Positions 34,754-42,460 of a DNA stretch of 64,000 bases are shown piece by piece. A program made the translations under genes and the position numbers. The stretch's first letter is position 1, and each line of letters opens with the position of its first letter. The stretch is from Amycolatopsis xylanica (GTDB taxonomy: Bacteria > Actinomycetota > Actinomycetes > Mycobacteriales > Pseudonocardiaceae): positions 496,001-560,000 of the forward strand of contig NZ_FNON01000002.1 of NCBI RefSeq assembly GCF_900107045.1. The letters are read 5' to 3'. The notes below the pieces were generated by a model that was not told the origin of the DNA, did not search any database, and saw nothing but the letters and a program-made list of their open reading frames with translations.

Positions 34754-35602
34754 TCAGAGACCGCGCTGAACCAGTGCGCCACCGTCGACCTTGAGGTGCA
34801 GGGCCGTCACGTAGCGGGACTCGTCCGACGCCAGATAGGTCACCGCGTGCGAAACGTCGCTCGACTCCACGTACGGGATCGGCATCGCCTGGAACGTCGC
34901 GAAAGCCGGCTCCGCGTCCTCGCGGGTCGGGTTCTCCAGGTCGGGCCGGAACGTCTCGTACATCGGCTGGCTTTGCAGCAGCGGCGTGTTGCAGTTGGTC
35001 GGGTGCACCGCGTTGATGCGCCTGCTGGTCGGCGCCAGCTGCACCGCGAACGCGTTGACGTACTGCACCAGCGTCTGCTTGGCGAAGGAGTACGCGGCCC
35101 CGCCGGGTCCGGCGGGGCCGGTGTCGCCGTAACCGGGGATGAGGCCCGCCGCCGAGCCGATCATGATGATCGAGGCGCCCTCGCCGAGGTGCGGCATCGA
35201 GGCGTGCACGGTGTTGATCGCACCGTTGAGGTTGATGTCGACGGTCTCGGTGAAGTTGATGATCGGCCGCCCGGCGCCGATCGGCGAGATGCCCGCGTTC
35301 GCGATGACCACGTCGAGCTTGCCCAGCTCGGCGACGCCCTCGTCGATGGCCGCCTGCAGCCCGACGCGGTCGCGGACGTCCGCGACCTTCGCGACGATCC
35401 GCTGACCGGTCTTCTCGACCAGCTGGACCGTCTCCTGCAGGTCCTCCTCGGTCGCCAAGTCGTATTCGGGGGATTCGACGTTCGCGCAGATGTCGATCGC
35501 GATGATGTCCGCGCCTTCTTCCGCCAACCGCACGGCGTGGCTGCGGCCTTGTGCCCGCGCCGCGCCGGTGATCAAGACGACCTTGCCTGCCACCCGGCCC
35601 AT
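34754..35602 (-). CDS. Mycofactocin-type SDR oxidoreductase
   Basis: A 282-aa short-chain dehydrogenase. The cofactor motif is VVLITGAARAQGRSHAVRLA, the acidic DIC of VIAIDIC follows, and the catalytic Ser, Tyr and Lys are in IGSAAGL, AAYSFAKQTLV. The GAARAQGRSHAVRLAEEGADI pattern and the insert after the first strand are those of the mycofactocin-coupled SDR family (TIGR03971), whose tightly bound NAD is recycled by mycofactocin. The ATG at 35602 is chosen on GGAGGG just upstream; the frame continues to 35647. No mycofactocin biosynthesis genes are in the window. Confidence 0.9.
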   Translation of the reverse strand: MGRVAGKVVLITGAARAQGRSHAVRLAEEGADIIAIDICANVESPEYDLATEEDLQETVQLVEKTGQRIVAKVADVRDRVGLQAAIDEGVAELGKLDVVIANAGISPIGAGRPIINFTETVDINLNGAINTVHASMPHLGEGASIIMIGSAAGLIPGYGDTGPAGPGGAAYSFAKQTLVQYVNAFAVQLAPTSRRINAVHPTNCNTPLLQSQPMYETFRPDLENPTREDAEPAFATFQAMPIPYVESSDVSHAVTYLASDESRYVTALHLKVDGGALVQRGL

Positions 35603-35723
35603 CGGCCCTCCATCTGCTCTGTTCTCCGGCTTCTTCGCATGCATCATGTGCCTTGCCCCGACCGAACTCCGAGGAATCGGCCGCCATTAAGGGGCCCCTA
35701 AAAGCCAATCGGGGTGTGCTCCG

Positions 35724-37712
35724 TCAAGAAGCCGGGTCGGTGACGCTCGCGGAGCCGTTCTCGACATGCCCGGCGAAGCGGCGGAGGAACCCGTCGGCGG
35801 TGTTCGCGGAGGCGGTCAGGTCGTACCACCAGTCCGCCGCGCTGATCGTGAAGAAGTCCTCGACCGTGGCGCCCGCGGCCAACTCGTACGTCCACGGGCC
35901 GTCCGCGCGGTACGCGTTCGCCTTGACCGTCACGACGCACGCCGCCGAGCCGGTGTTGGTCATGGTCAGGTACAGCCGCCCGCTCGCGACGTCGGCACGC
36001 GCCTTGACCTCAGGATTGGCCGCGCCTGCCGAGATCACCCGGTTCCCCTTGAACCGCCGGTGGAACCCGTTCGGCCCGTACAGCGAGAGGTCGTACGCGC
36101 CGGTCGGCGTGCCTGCCACCCAGTAGTCGGACAGCGTCTTGCCCGCCTCGACCGTGTACCGCCACGGGCCGTCCGTGCGGTAGGCGTTCGGATAGACGTA
36201 GACGCACACGCCCCGCGAGCCCGTGTTGGCCATGTCGATCAGGAACTGGCTCGGGGTCACCCGCCCGGTCGCCTCGAAGGCGTACGGCAACGGCCGCGCC
36301 TTGCGCGTGCCCGCCTCCTGCGACGGCGCCACCTGCGGACTCGGGATCTTCGGGTCCGGCAGCGTGCCGCACTGTTTGGCCGCGTCGGCCGGATAGGTCG
36401 AGGTGTCCGGCAGCGCGGGCCACGCGGTGTTCGCCGTCGTGAAGTCGAACGCCGAGAACAGATCGCCGGTGACCGACTTGCGCCACGCGCTGATGTTCGG
36501 CTCGGCGACGCCGAAGATCTTCTCGCAGAACCGGAGCACCGAGGTGTGGTCGAACACCTCCGAGCAGACGAACCCGCCACGCGAGAACGGCGAGACCACG
36601 ATCATCGGCACCCGGAAGCCCAGCCCGATCGGCTTGCCACCGGACAGCTCGCCCGCAGTGGCCACAGTGGACAGTCCGTCGCCCGGCGAGGCCGGCGGCA
36701 TCGGCGGCGGGACGTGGTCGAAGAAGCCGCCGCCCTCGTCGTAGTTGAGCAGGAACACGGTCTTCGCCCAGACACCGGGGTTCGCGGCCAGCTTGGCCAG
36801 CAGGCGCGCGGTCAGGTTCATCCCGTCGGCGGGCCGGTGGTCGGCGTGCTCGGACAACGCCGCCGGCGCGACGATCCACGAAACCTGCGGCAGCTTCCCG
36901 CCGTCGATGTCGTCGCCGAACGCTTTGACGAGATCGGGAACGGTCGCGAGTCCCTTGTCGTACAACGGGTTCCCGGCACGCAGGCCCTTGAAGTTCTTGA
37001 ACCAGGCCAGCGCGTTGTCGTCGAAGTTGTCGGTCTCCTGGTAGACCTTCCAGCTGACCCCGGCCGACTGCAGGCGCTCGGCGTAGGTGCTCCAGGTGAA
37101 CCCGGCCGAGGGCTCGGTGTTGTCCATGGTCGCAGGCTGGCCGACCGAAAGGCCGTTGCTGCCGGTGAACAAATGCAGCCGGTTCGGATTGGTCTGCGTC
37201 AGCGTCGACTGGAAGTAGTGATCGCAAATCGTGAACGCGTTCGCGAGCTGGTAATAGAAATCGAGGTCCTGACGCTGGTAGTAGCCCATGCCGAGCGCGG
37301 GCTGGCGCGCGGTGTTCCACGCGTCGTGCTTGCCGCCGTGCCACACGCCGAGGTCGACCGGCCAGCTCATCGCCGCCGCGTCGGAGCAGGTCGCCTTCGA
37401 GACCTTGGTGTCGAGATGGAACGGCAGGATGTGCCCGTCGGCGTTCGAATACGGCTGGTACCAAACGGGTTTGCCACTCGGCAGCGTGATCGCGTTGCGG
37501 TCGCGGAAGCCGCGCACCCCGTTCAGCGAGCCGAAGTAGTGGTCGAACGAGCGGTTCTCCTGCATGAAGATCACGACGTGCTCGATGTCACGCACGGTGC
37601 CCGCCGCCGCGGGCGCGGCCAGAGCGTCGAGCAGCACCTGCGGCAACGCGGTCGCCGCCGCCGTGCCCGCCGCGGCGCCGAGGAATCGGCGACGGCTGAT
37701 CTCTTCCACCAT
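35724..37712 (-). CDS. Phosphocholine-specific phospholipase C (Tat-exported)
   Basis: A 662-aa secreted phosphoesterase cleaving phosphatidylcholine or sphingomyelin. The Tat signal SRRRFLGAAAGTAAATALP starts at residue 6. The catalytic domain begins IEHVVIFMQENRSFDHYFGS, the invariant motif of the family, followed by metal-binding regions such as YDEGGGFFDHV. Two C-terminal DUF756 repeats are present (each with NAYR-DGPW). The ATG at 37712, preceded by GGAGG at 6 nt, is chosen over an upstream frame. Homologous to Mycobacterium PlcA-C and Pseudomonas PlcH/PlcN. Likely phosphate-regulated, though no PHO box was identified. Confidence 0.95.
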   Translation of the reverse strand: MVEEISRRRFLGAAAGTAAATALPQVLLDALAAPAAAGTVRDIEHVVIFMQENRSFDHYFGSLNGVRGFRDRNAITLPSGKPVWYQPYSNADGHILPFHLDTKVSKATCSDAAAMSWPVDLGVWHGGKHDAWNTARQPALGMGYYQRQDLDFYYQLANAFTICDHYFQSTLTQTNPNRLHLFTGSNGLSVGQPATMDNTEPSAGFTWSTYAERLQSAGVSWKVYQETDNFDDNALAWFKNFKGLRAGNPLYDKGLATVPDLVKAFGDDIDGGKLPQVSWIVAPAALSEHADHRPADGMNLTARLLAKLAANPGVWAKTVFLLNYDEGGGFFDHVPPPMPPASPGDGLSTVATAGELSGGKPIGLGFRVPMIVVSPFSRGGFVCSEVFDHTSVLRFCEKIFGVAEPNISAWRKSVTGDLFSAFDFTTANTAWPALPDTSTYPADAAKQCGTLPDPKIPSPQVAPSQEAGTRKARPLPYAFEATGRVTPSQFLIDMANTGSRGVCVYVYPNAYRTDGPWRYTVEAGKTLSDYWVAGTPTGAYDLSLYGPNGFHRRFKGNRVISAGAANPEVKARADVASGRLYLTMTNTGSAACVVTVKANAYRADGPWTYELAAGATVEDFFTISAADWWYDLTASANTADGFLRRFAGHVENGSASVTDPAS

Positions 37713-37868
37713 GAGGGGCCTCCGATCGTTTGATAAAACGTCCGGACCAATTACTTCCCACGAAGATGGCCCCGTCGAGGCACCCCCGATGAGCGGGAGG
37801 TGAACATCAGCCGACACGCCGGGCGTGCCTTCGCCGGGCGCCGCCGGGCAGCGCCGTAAACTCGCGCC

Positions 37869-38108
37869 ATGCCGAAGCGCCTTGGCCTGAACCTCTCCGA
37901 TGACACGCACGCCCAGATCAAGCAGCGAGCCGACGCCGCGGGGATCTCGGTCAACGCCTGGATACTCGCGGCCATCGAGCGGGAGACGTTCCGCCAGCTC
38001 TGCCAGGAGACCAACACCTGGTGGGCCGAGCGCCCCGAGCTGGCCGAACGCGAGACCGAGGACTACTTCAAGCGCGCGAACGGTGCCCGTGACTCGTCGG
38101 CCGCGTAG
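37869..38108 (+). CDS. Ribbon-helix-helix antitoxin
   Basis: A 79-aa protein. It starts with a beta strand (KRLGLNLSDDTHAQIKQRA), followed by a helix-turn-helix (AAGISVNAWILAAIERE), the layout of ribbon-helix-helix DNA-binding proteins such as HicB or Arc. The acidic C-terminal tail (ERETEDYFKRANG) would bind the toxin. The toxin frame begins at GTG 38083 or 38089, inside its last codons, so the two are coupled. It probably autoregulates through its own promoter in 37713-37868, where no clear operator was picked. Confidence 0.8.
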   Translation: MPKRLGLNLSDDTHAQIKQRADAAGISVNAWILAAIERETFRQLCQETNTWWAERPELAERETEDYFKRANGARDSSAA

Positions 38109-38385
38109 AGGACAAATCCGTACGGTCGACGCTTCTTCTCGGAAAGTGCTCATTTACTCCGGCAACATGTTCAACGACCTACCGGACGTGCCGTACGTGC
38201 TGACCATGGAGGTCTCCACCCGCCGCGACCCGATGGACGTCGAGCTGCCCGACGGCAACCGCGTCGCCTACACCCGCCTCGACCGCGTGCCCAAGTCCGC
38301 GCTCGGCGACCTGGTCGGCGAGGTGTCCGCCGAGCTGCTCGAGACCATCAACACCAGGCTGTTCATGGTGCTGACGACCCAGTAG
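38089..38385 (+). CDS. MazF/CcdB-like toxin
   Basis: A 98-aa protein. The start RRGQIRTVD is the usual RGDIW-like N-terminus of the MazF/PemK fold; it continues VLIYSGNMFNDLPDVPYVLT, a strand region as in MazF and CcdB, and ends SALGDLVGEVSAELLETINT like the C-terminal helix of the family. GTG at 38089 (or 38083) is the start; a further GTG at 38146 is internal. The start overlaps the antitoxin stop by 20 bp. Whether it cleaves RNA or poisons gyrase cannot be decided by sequence alone. Confidence 0.72.
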   Translation: MTRRPRRGQIRTVDASSRKVLIYSGNMFNDLPDVPYVLTMEVSTRRDPMDVELPDGNRVAYTRLDRVPKSALGDLVGEVSAELLETINTRLFMVLTTQ

Positions 38386-38421
38386 CCGAGCCGCCGGAAC
38401 CCGTCCGGTAAGCTTCTCCAC

Positions 38422-38506
38422 GGAGGATTGGCCGAGCGGCCTAAGGCGCACGCTTGGAAAGCGTGTTGGGTTCACGCCCTCGCAGGTTCGAATCCTGTAT
38501 CCTCCG
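38422..38506 (+). tRNA. tRNA-Ser (anticodon GGA)
   Basis: A serine-type tRNA with a long variable arm. The acceptor arms GGAGGAT and ATCCTCC pair, the anticodon loop CTTGGAAAG reads GGA, the T arm CAGGTTCGAATCCTG is standard and the discriminator is G at 38506. The CCA is not encoded. A GC-rich hairpin lies 7 nt downstream (38513-38546). Confidence 0.97.
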
Positions 38507-38512
38507 CAGCCG

Positions 38513-38546
38513 CAAGGCCCTGGATGTTCCGGCATCCGGGGCCTTG
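38513..38546 (+). terminator. Terminator hairpin of tRNA-Ser(GGA)
   Basis: CAAGGCCC-T-GGATG (38513-38526) pairs with CATCC-G-GGGCCTTG (38533-38546) around a 6-nt loop. It immediately follows the tRNA gene. Confidence 0.75.
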
Positions 38547-38642
38547 TCGCGTTTGCCCGCCAGTACAGGTGACGGACCGTATGGCCCTATGACCCGGTGA
38601 TCCACCCCGACCTGTACCCTCCGCATTACCGAGGCACACCAC

Positions 38643-38670
38643 GGCCCCCGACGTAAAAACGTCAGGGGCC
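38643..38670 (+). terminator. Second hairpin with short T-rich tail, downstream of tRNA-Ser
   Basis: GGCCCC-C-GACGT (38643-38654) pairs with ACGTC-A-GGGGCC (38659-38670), loop AAAA, followed by TTGTTT. It looks like an intrinsic terminator, but no gene is seen between the tRNA terminator and this hairpin (38547-38642). A small RNA or a terminator for read-through is possible. Confidence 0.55.
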
Positions 38671-38740
38671 TTGTTTGATTCCCCTATATCCTTGCCATAC
38701 CGAAACATTCGGTCGACACACCACTAGGAGACCCGCCCCC

Positions 38741-39001
38741 ATGGCCGGAGTGGAAGAGGTCCGCGCTGGTATCGCGCTCGCGAAGGACAAGGCATCGGCT
38801 GGCATCGCGGCTCTACAGCAGGCCAAGATGGCCCTAGAGGAAGCGCAGCAGACCCTCCAGCAGGCCACCTCCGGCAGCAGCCAGTCCGAGGTCACCCAGT
38901 CGCTCGGCCTGTTCGCCGAGGCGATGAACCAGATCGACGGGATCGCGAGCACGATCGAGGCCGCGAACTCCTCGGCCGAGTCGTACTCGGCGCGGCTTTG
39001 A
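38741..39001 (+). CDS. Small helical protein 1 of the FtsK-ATPase cassette
   Basis: An 86-aa, almost entirely helical protein: VEEVRAGIALAKDKASAGIA, ALQQAKMALEEAQQTLQQAT, then a Ser/Gly turn (SGSSQS) and a second helix (LFAEAMNQIDGIASTIEAAN). It looks like a helical hairpin of about the size of WXG100 proteins but has no WXG motif. The ATG at 38741 follows AGGAG at 11 nt. It opens a run of four genes with overlapping or touching ends. I do not recognise it with certainty; it may belong to an actinomycete DUF of coiled-coil proteins. Confidence 0.8.
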   Translation: MAGVEEVRAGIALAKDKASAGIAALQQAKMALEEAQQTLQQATSGSSQSEVTQSLGLFAEAMNQIDGIASTIEAANSSAESYSARL

Positions 39002-39255
39002 CCGGCGCGGGCGGGATCGAGGAACTACACCAGCTGCTCCAGGCTGTCCAGGCGGGCGTCGTCGAGGCCTCCGCGCACTTCGAACGGGCGAAGGCCTTGC
39101 TCGAAGACGCCACGCGAGCCATCGTCGAAGCACAGGCGAAAGCCGAACCGTGGCAGCCGCCTGAGCTCGCGAAGGCCATCGAGGCGCTGGACGCCCAGCT
39201 CACCAAGATGGCCGGCGTGACCGAACTGCTTACCGCGTACCAAAGCCGGTTGTAG
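38998..39255 (+). CDS. Small helical protein 2 of the FtsK-ATPase cassette
   Basis: An 85-aa protein starting with TTG at 38998, which overlaps the stop of the gene before it (TTGA). Two helices are visible, IEELHQLLQAVQAGVVEASA and ALLEDATRAIVEAQAKAEPW, then ELAKAIEALDAQLTKMAGVT, ending in an AYQSRL tail. The end resembles the ESYSARL tail of protein 1, so the two are distant paralogues that could pair as heterodimers, like Esx proteins. The FtsK-like gene starts 6 bp later. Confidence 0.8.
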   Translation: MTGAGGIEELHQLLQAVQAGVVEASAHFERAKALLEDATRAIVEAQAKAEPWQPPELAKAIEALDAQLTKMAGVTELLTAYQSRL

Positions 39256-39261
39256 GGAGAC

Positions 39262-41994
39262 ATGGCGAACAGGGCCGAGGAACAGCGCAACCGTGTCCGT
39301 ACCGCGTTGGAGCGGGTTCGGGCCCAGATCGCGTTGGTGCTCGGCGCCGCCGCCAACGCCAGGCAGGCGGCGGAGGCCGAGCTCGCCAAGCTGGAGCTCG
39401 AACGGGTGATAGTGCGCGCGGGGATCAACCAGGTGACCCCGCAGCAGCAGGCCGAATGGAGCCGTCATCCCGCCTCCGCCGAGGTCTTCTCGACGCTGCG
39501 GGCCATTCGCGGGCAGTTCTACACCGACTGGACCGCCGGGCCCAACGCGTTGCGGGAGCTGGTCGCGGCCAACGCGCCGGGGCCCGCCGGTCGGCCGCCG
39601 GGTGATTGGCTCGGGCGTGTCGGGGCCAATCCCGGATTGTCCGCGCCGGGATTGTGGCGAATCGGTTCGGCGACCGCGGAAGGCCAGGACATTTCGCGGG
39701 TGTTCGATGTCGCCGTCCCCCTTTTGGACGAGGCGCACCTTTCGATCACTTCGGCGCCGAAAACGCGCGAGGCCGTCGACGCGATCGTCGAAAACCTGCT
39801 GATGCGGGTGCTGAGCACGTTCGAACCCGGCGCCGTGCGCATTCATCTCTGGGATATCGGGCAGCTGACCGCGATCCTGCCGAGCCTGTACCCGCTCAGC
39901 CGGACCAGCGCGCTGACGCTGTACGACCCCAGCAGACTCGAAGATCTGCTCGACGAACTAGCCGGGCACATCCGGCGCATCCACGCGACCGGCATGCAGG
40001 CCGGGTACACCACGCTGCGCGAAATCCGGCGCGAGACCGGGCAGCGCACCGAGCCGTGGCGCATCGCCGTGCTCTACGGCAACGGGGAAACCCTTGATCA
40101 CGAGACGGCCCGCGAACTGAAGCGAGTGGCGAGCGGCGCGCTCGCGGCCGGGATCTCGCTGATCCTGATCGACGTGCCGACGGCGTTGAGCACCTCGGTC
40201 GAGACGATCGACCTGCTCGACTCGCGGCGCGCGGTGAGCAGCATGACCGGGTCCGACCTGATCGTCGATCTGGACACGCCGCTGCCGTCTTCGCAGGTCA
40301 CGCGGGCCGCGCGGGCGATCGCCGAGGCACTGATCGCCAAGCAGGGTGGGCCGAGGTCGTTCGCCGACCTGCTGCCGACCGAGTTCGGCAAGGAGAGTTC
40401 GGCGCGGGAACTCCGCGCGCCCGTCGGGTTCTACGAGGGCGAGCCGGTCGACGTGGTGATCGGCGACGCGAGCCCGCATGTGCTGATCGGCGGGCCGAGC
40501 GGGTCGGGCAAGACGAACTTCCTCTACGCGCTGCTGGGCAGCATGGCCGCGCGGTATTCGCCGAACGAGCTGGCGCTGTATCTGCTGGACTTCAAGGAAG
40601 GCGTGTCGTTCGCCGGGCTCGCGCCGGGGCGCAAGGACGCGAGCTGGCTGCCGCACGCGCGGCTGGTCGGGATCAACGTCAACACCGACCGCGAGTTCGG
40701 CTTGGCACTGCTGCGTTTCCTCGCCGAGGAGCTGCGGCGGCGCTCGGCCGCGGCGAAGGAGCACGAGGTCACCAACCTCGCCGACCTGCGCGAACAGGAC
40801 CCCGAGGGGCACTGGCCGCGGATCGTCGCGGTGATCGACGAGTTCCAGTACCTCTTCGCCGGGCGTGACGCGGTGACCGCGCAGGCGACCCAGCTGCTCG
40901 AGGACATCGCGCGGCGTGGCCGTTCGCAGGGCATCCACCTGATGCTGGCCAGCCAAGACGTCGCGGGCATCGAGGCGTTCTGGGGCAAGCCGGCGGTGTT
41001 CGAGCAGTGCACGCTGCGGATCGCGATGCCGAAGGCGCGCCGGGTGCTGGCCGACACGAACAACGCGGCCGTCGCCGCGCCGAAGTGGCATGCGGTGATC
41101 AACCACGATTCCGGTGTGGCGCACGGAAACCAGCTCGCGCACGTGCCGGACGCGAGCAGCAAGGACGTGTTCGTCAAGCTGCAGCACAAGCTGTGGGAGC
41201 GGCATTCCGACGGGCCGAGGCCCCGGCTGTTCGACGGCGCGCATTCGCCGGAGCTGGACCGGTTCCCGGCGTTCACCCGCCTGAAGCCGAATTCCCGGCC
41301 ACGGGCACTGCTCGGTCAGTCGATCGACGTGACCGAGGCGGCGTGCGGGGTGGAGCTGCCGTCCGCGCCAGGCCGCAACATCGCGGTGCTCGGCGGTGCC
41401 GCGGCCGAGGCGTTGTCCATTATGGACTCTTCGGCGCGCTCGCTGGCCAGGCAATATCGGCACGGGGCCGTCGAATTCATCCTGAGCTGCCCGATCGAGT
41501 CGTGTGTGCCAGCGGTGACCGAGCTGCTGCACCAGCTGCGTGCGGAGGGGCACAGCGCGACGCTGCTCGACGAGCTGTCGCCGCGAATGACCGAGCTGTC
41601 CGAAGGCTTGTCCACTTTGGACACGCCGAAGGTGTTGCTGCTCTACGGCGTCGACGCGTCGCTGCCCGCGCTGGAAGCCAAGGCGCCCGGTGTGCTGAAG
41701 AGCGGACTCGATCATCTGCGGGTGCTGCTCAAGCAGGGGCCCGGGCACGCGGTGCACACCATCGGCTGGTGGCGCAGCGTTTCCCGGCTCAAGGACACGC
41801 TCGGGTTCGCGGGCACCGACGACATCGGCACCTGGGCCGCGCTGGACGTGCAGGGCAACGAGCTGGCGCCGTTCGCGGCGGGCATGGTCGTGCACTGGTC
41901 GCCCCGGCCCGGCCGCGCGTTGTTCTTCGACCGCAGCACCCACGGCGCGCCGGAAGTGATCATCCCGTTCCAGCGACCGGATGGTGGAGCATGA
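39262..41994 (+). CDS. FtsK/SpoIIIE-domain ATPase without membrane segments
   Basis: A 910-aa protein. Residues 1-60 form a coiled coil. A middle region to about 390 is of unknown fold. The motor domain has Walker A GPSGSGKT (411-418), the strand and aspartate ALYLLDFKEG, Walker B IVAVIDEFQYLF (about 523-534) and the SRSQG-like IARRGRSQGIHLMLASQ region, as in FtsK, SpoIIIE and EccC. After residue 680 a second, degenerate NTPase-like domain follows (NIAVLGGAAAEALSIMD) without an intact P-loop. There are no membrane helices and no gamma domain. It might pump DNA or proteins; the small helical partners favour an EccC-like export or assembly role. Not assigned to a named system. Confidence 0.85.
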   Translation: MANRAEEQRNRVRTALERVRAQIALVLGAAANARQAAEAELAKLELERVIVRAGINQVTPQQQAEWSRHPASAEVFSTLRAIRGQFYTDWTAGPNALRELVAANAPGPAGRPPGDWLGRVGANPGLSAPGLWRIGSATAEGQDISRVFDVAVPLLDEAHLSITSAPKTREAVDAIVENLLMRVLSTFEPGAVRIHLWDIGQLTAILPSLYPLSRTSALTLYDPSRLEDLLDELAGHIRRIHATGMQAGYTTLREIRRETGQRTEPWRIAVLYGNGETLDHETARELKRVASGALAAGISLILIDVPTALSTSVETIDLLDSRRAVSSMTGSDLIVDLDTPLPSSQVTRAARAIAEALIAKQGGPRSFADLLPTEFGKESSARELRAPVGFYEGEPVDVVIGDASPHVLIGGPSGSGKTNFLYALLGSMAARYSPNELALYLLDFKEGVSFAGLAPGRKDASWLPHARLVGINVNTDREFGLALLRFLAEELRRRSAAAKEHEVTNLADLREQDPEGHWPRIVAVIDEFQYLFAGRDAVTAQATQLLEDIARRGRSQGIHLMLASQDVAGIEAFWGKPAVFEQCTLRIAMPKARRVLADTNNAAVAAPKWHAVINHDSGVAHGNQLAHVPDASSKDVFVKLQHKLWERHSDGPRPRLFDGAHSPELDRFPAFTRLKPNSRPRALLGQSIDVTEAACGVELPSAPGRNIAVLGGAAAEALSIMDSSARSLARQYRHGAVEFILSCPIESCVPAVTELLHQLRAEGHSATLLDELSPRMTELSEGLSTLDTPKVLLLYGVDASLPALEAKAPGVLKSGLDHLRVLLKQGPGHAVHTIGWWRSVSRLKDTLGFAGTDDIGTWAALDVQGNELAPFAAGMVVHWSPRPGRALFFDRSTHGAPEVIIPFQRPDGGA

Positions 41995-42365
41995 CGATCG
42001 ACGACAACGCGACCGCGGCCATGCGCTACAAGGAGATCGTGAGCATGGCTCGCGGCTCCGCGGAGCAGCTGCGCAACTGGGAACTCGCGCGCGCGGACGA
42101 ACTCGAGTACGCCAAGGCCGAAGCCGCGGCGGCCGTCACCGCGGCCACCGAACGCGAAGCCTGGGCGTCGGAACGCGCCATCCGCTGGTGGCGCATGGCG
42201 ATCCACAACGTCAGCCGCCTGCCGTGGCTGGAAACCGGCGGCGATCCGGACCCGGCGCCCAATGCCCGGCCGCAGTACCTGGAGCGCTACCTGGAAGAGG
42301 TCAAACCCTCGTACCAGGAACTCGTCCAGGCGGTACTGGCGCTCGGCTGGCGCGCCAAGCGCTGA
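41991..42365 (+). CDS. Coiled-coil protein, last gene of the FtsK-ATPase cassette
   Basis: A 124-aa protein whose ATG overlaps the ATPase stop (ATGA). The first 65 residues are a charged helix (AMRYKEIVSMARGSAEQLRN; ARADELEYAKAEAAAAVTAA), then WASERAIRWWRMAIHNVSRLP rich in Trp, and a basic end (ALGWRAKR). No membrane helix is obvious. The function is unknown; strict coupling suggests it binds the ATPase. A family B repeat follows. Confidence 0.82.
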   Translation: MTIDDNATAAMRYKEIVSMARGSAEQLRNWELARADELEYAKAEAAAAVTAATEREAWASERAIRWWRMAIHNVSRLPWLETGGDPDPAPNARPQYLERYLEEVKPSYQELVQAVLALGWRAKR

Positions 42366-42370
42366 CGTTA

Positions 42371-42451
42371 GCCCGAAAGCCACTTTCGTCAGGTCTTATA
42401 GCCCGAAAGCCACTTTCGTCAGATCGCATCTGACGAAAGTGGCTTTCGGGG
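42371..42451. repeat. Family B hairpin repeat cluster (copy 3)
   Basis: Two direct 22-bp units (42371-42392 and 42401-42422; CGAAAGCCACTTTCGTCAG core) are followed by the inverted unit (42430-42451). The second and third pair perfectly across a 7-nt loop ATCGCAT. It separates the FtsK cassette from the convergent nuclease gene. The same loop and order occur at 54888-54938. Confidence 0.9.
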
Positions 42452-42460
42452 TTTTACGGG

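Noticed and set aside
37900..38082. Long N-terminal extension of the MazF-like toxin
   Set aside because: The extension is the +1 shadow of the antitoxin gene and is Ser/Arg/Pro-rich; the toxin starts at 38083 or 38089.
37713..38153. N-terminal extension of phospholipase C beyond 37712
   Set aside because: A Tat signal follows the ATG at 37712 directly and the upstream part shadows the antitoxin gene.
38422..38740. Attachment site of an integrated element at tRNA-Ser(GGA)
   Set aside because: No integrase or duplicated tRNA 3' end was found within the window; the region downstream has chromosomal codon use.
42371..42451. Short repeats as a CRISPR array
   Set aside because: Only two direct units plus an inverted one, 8-bp spacing, no unique 30-bp spacers and no cas genes.
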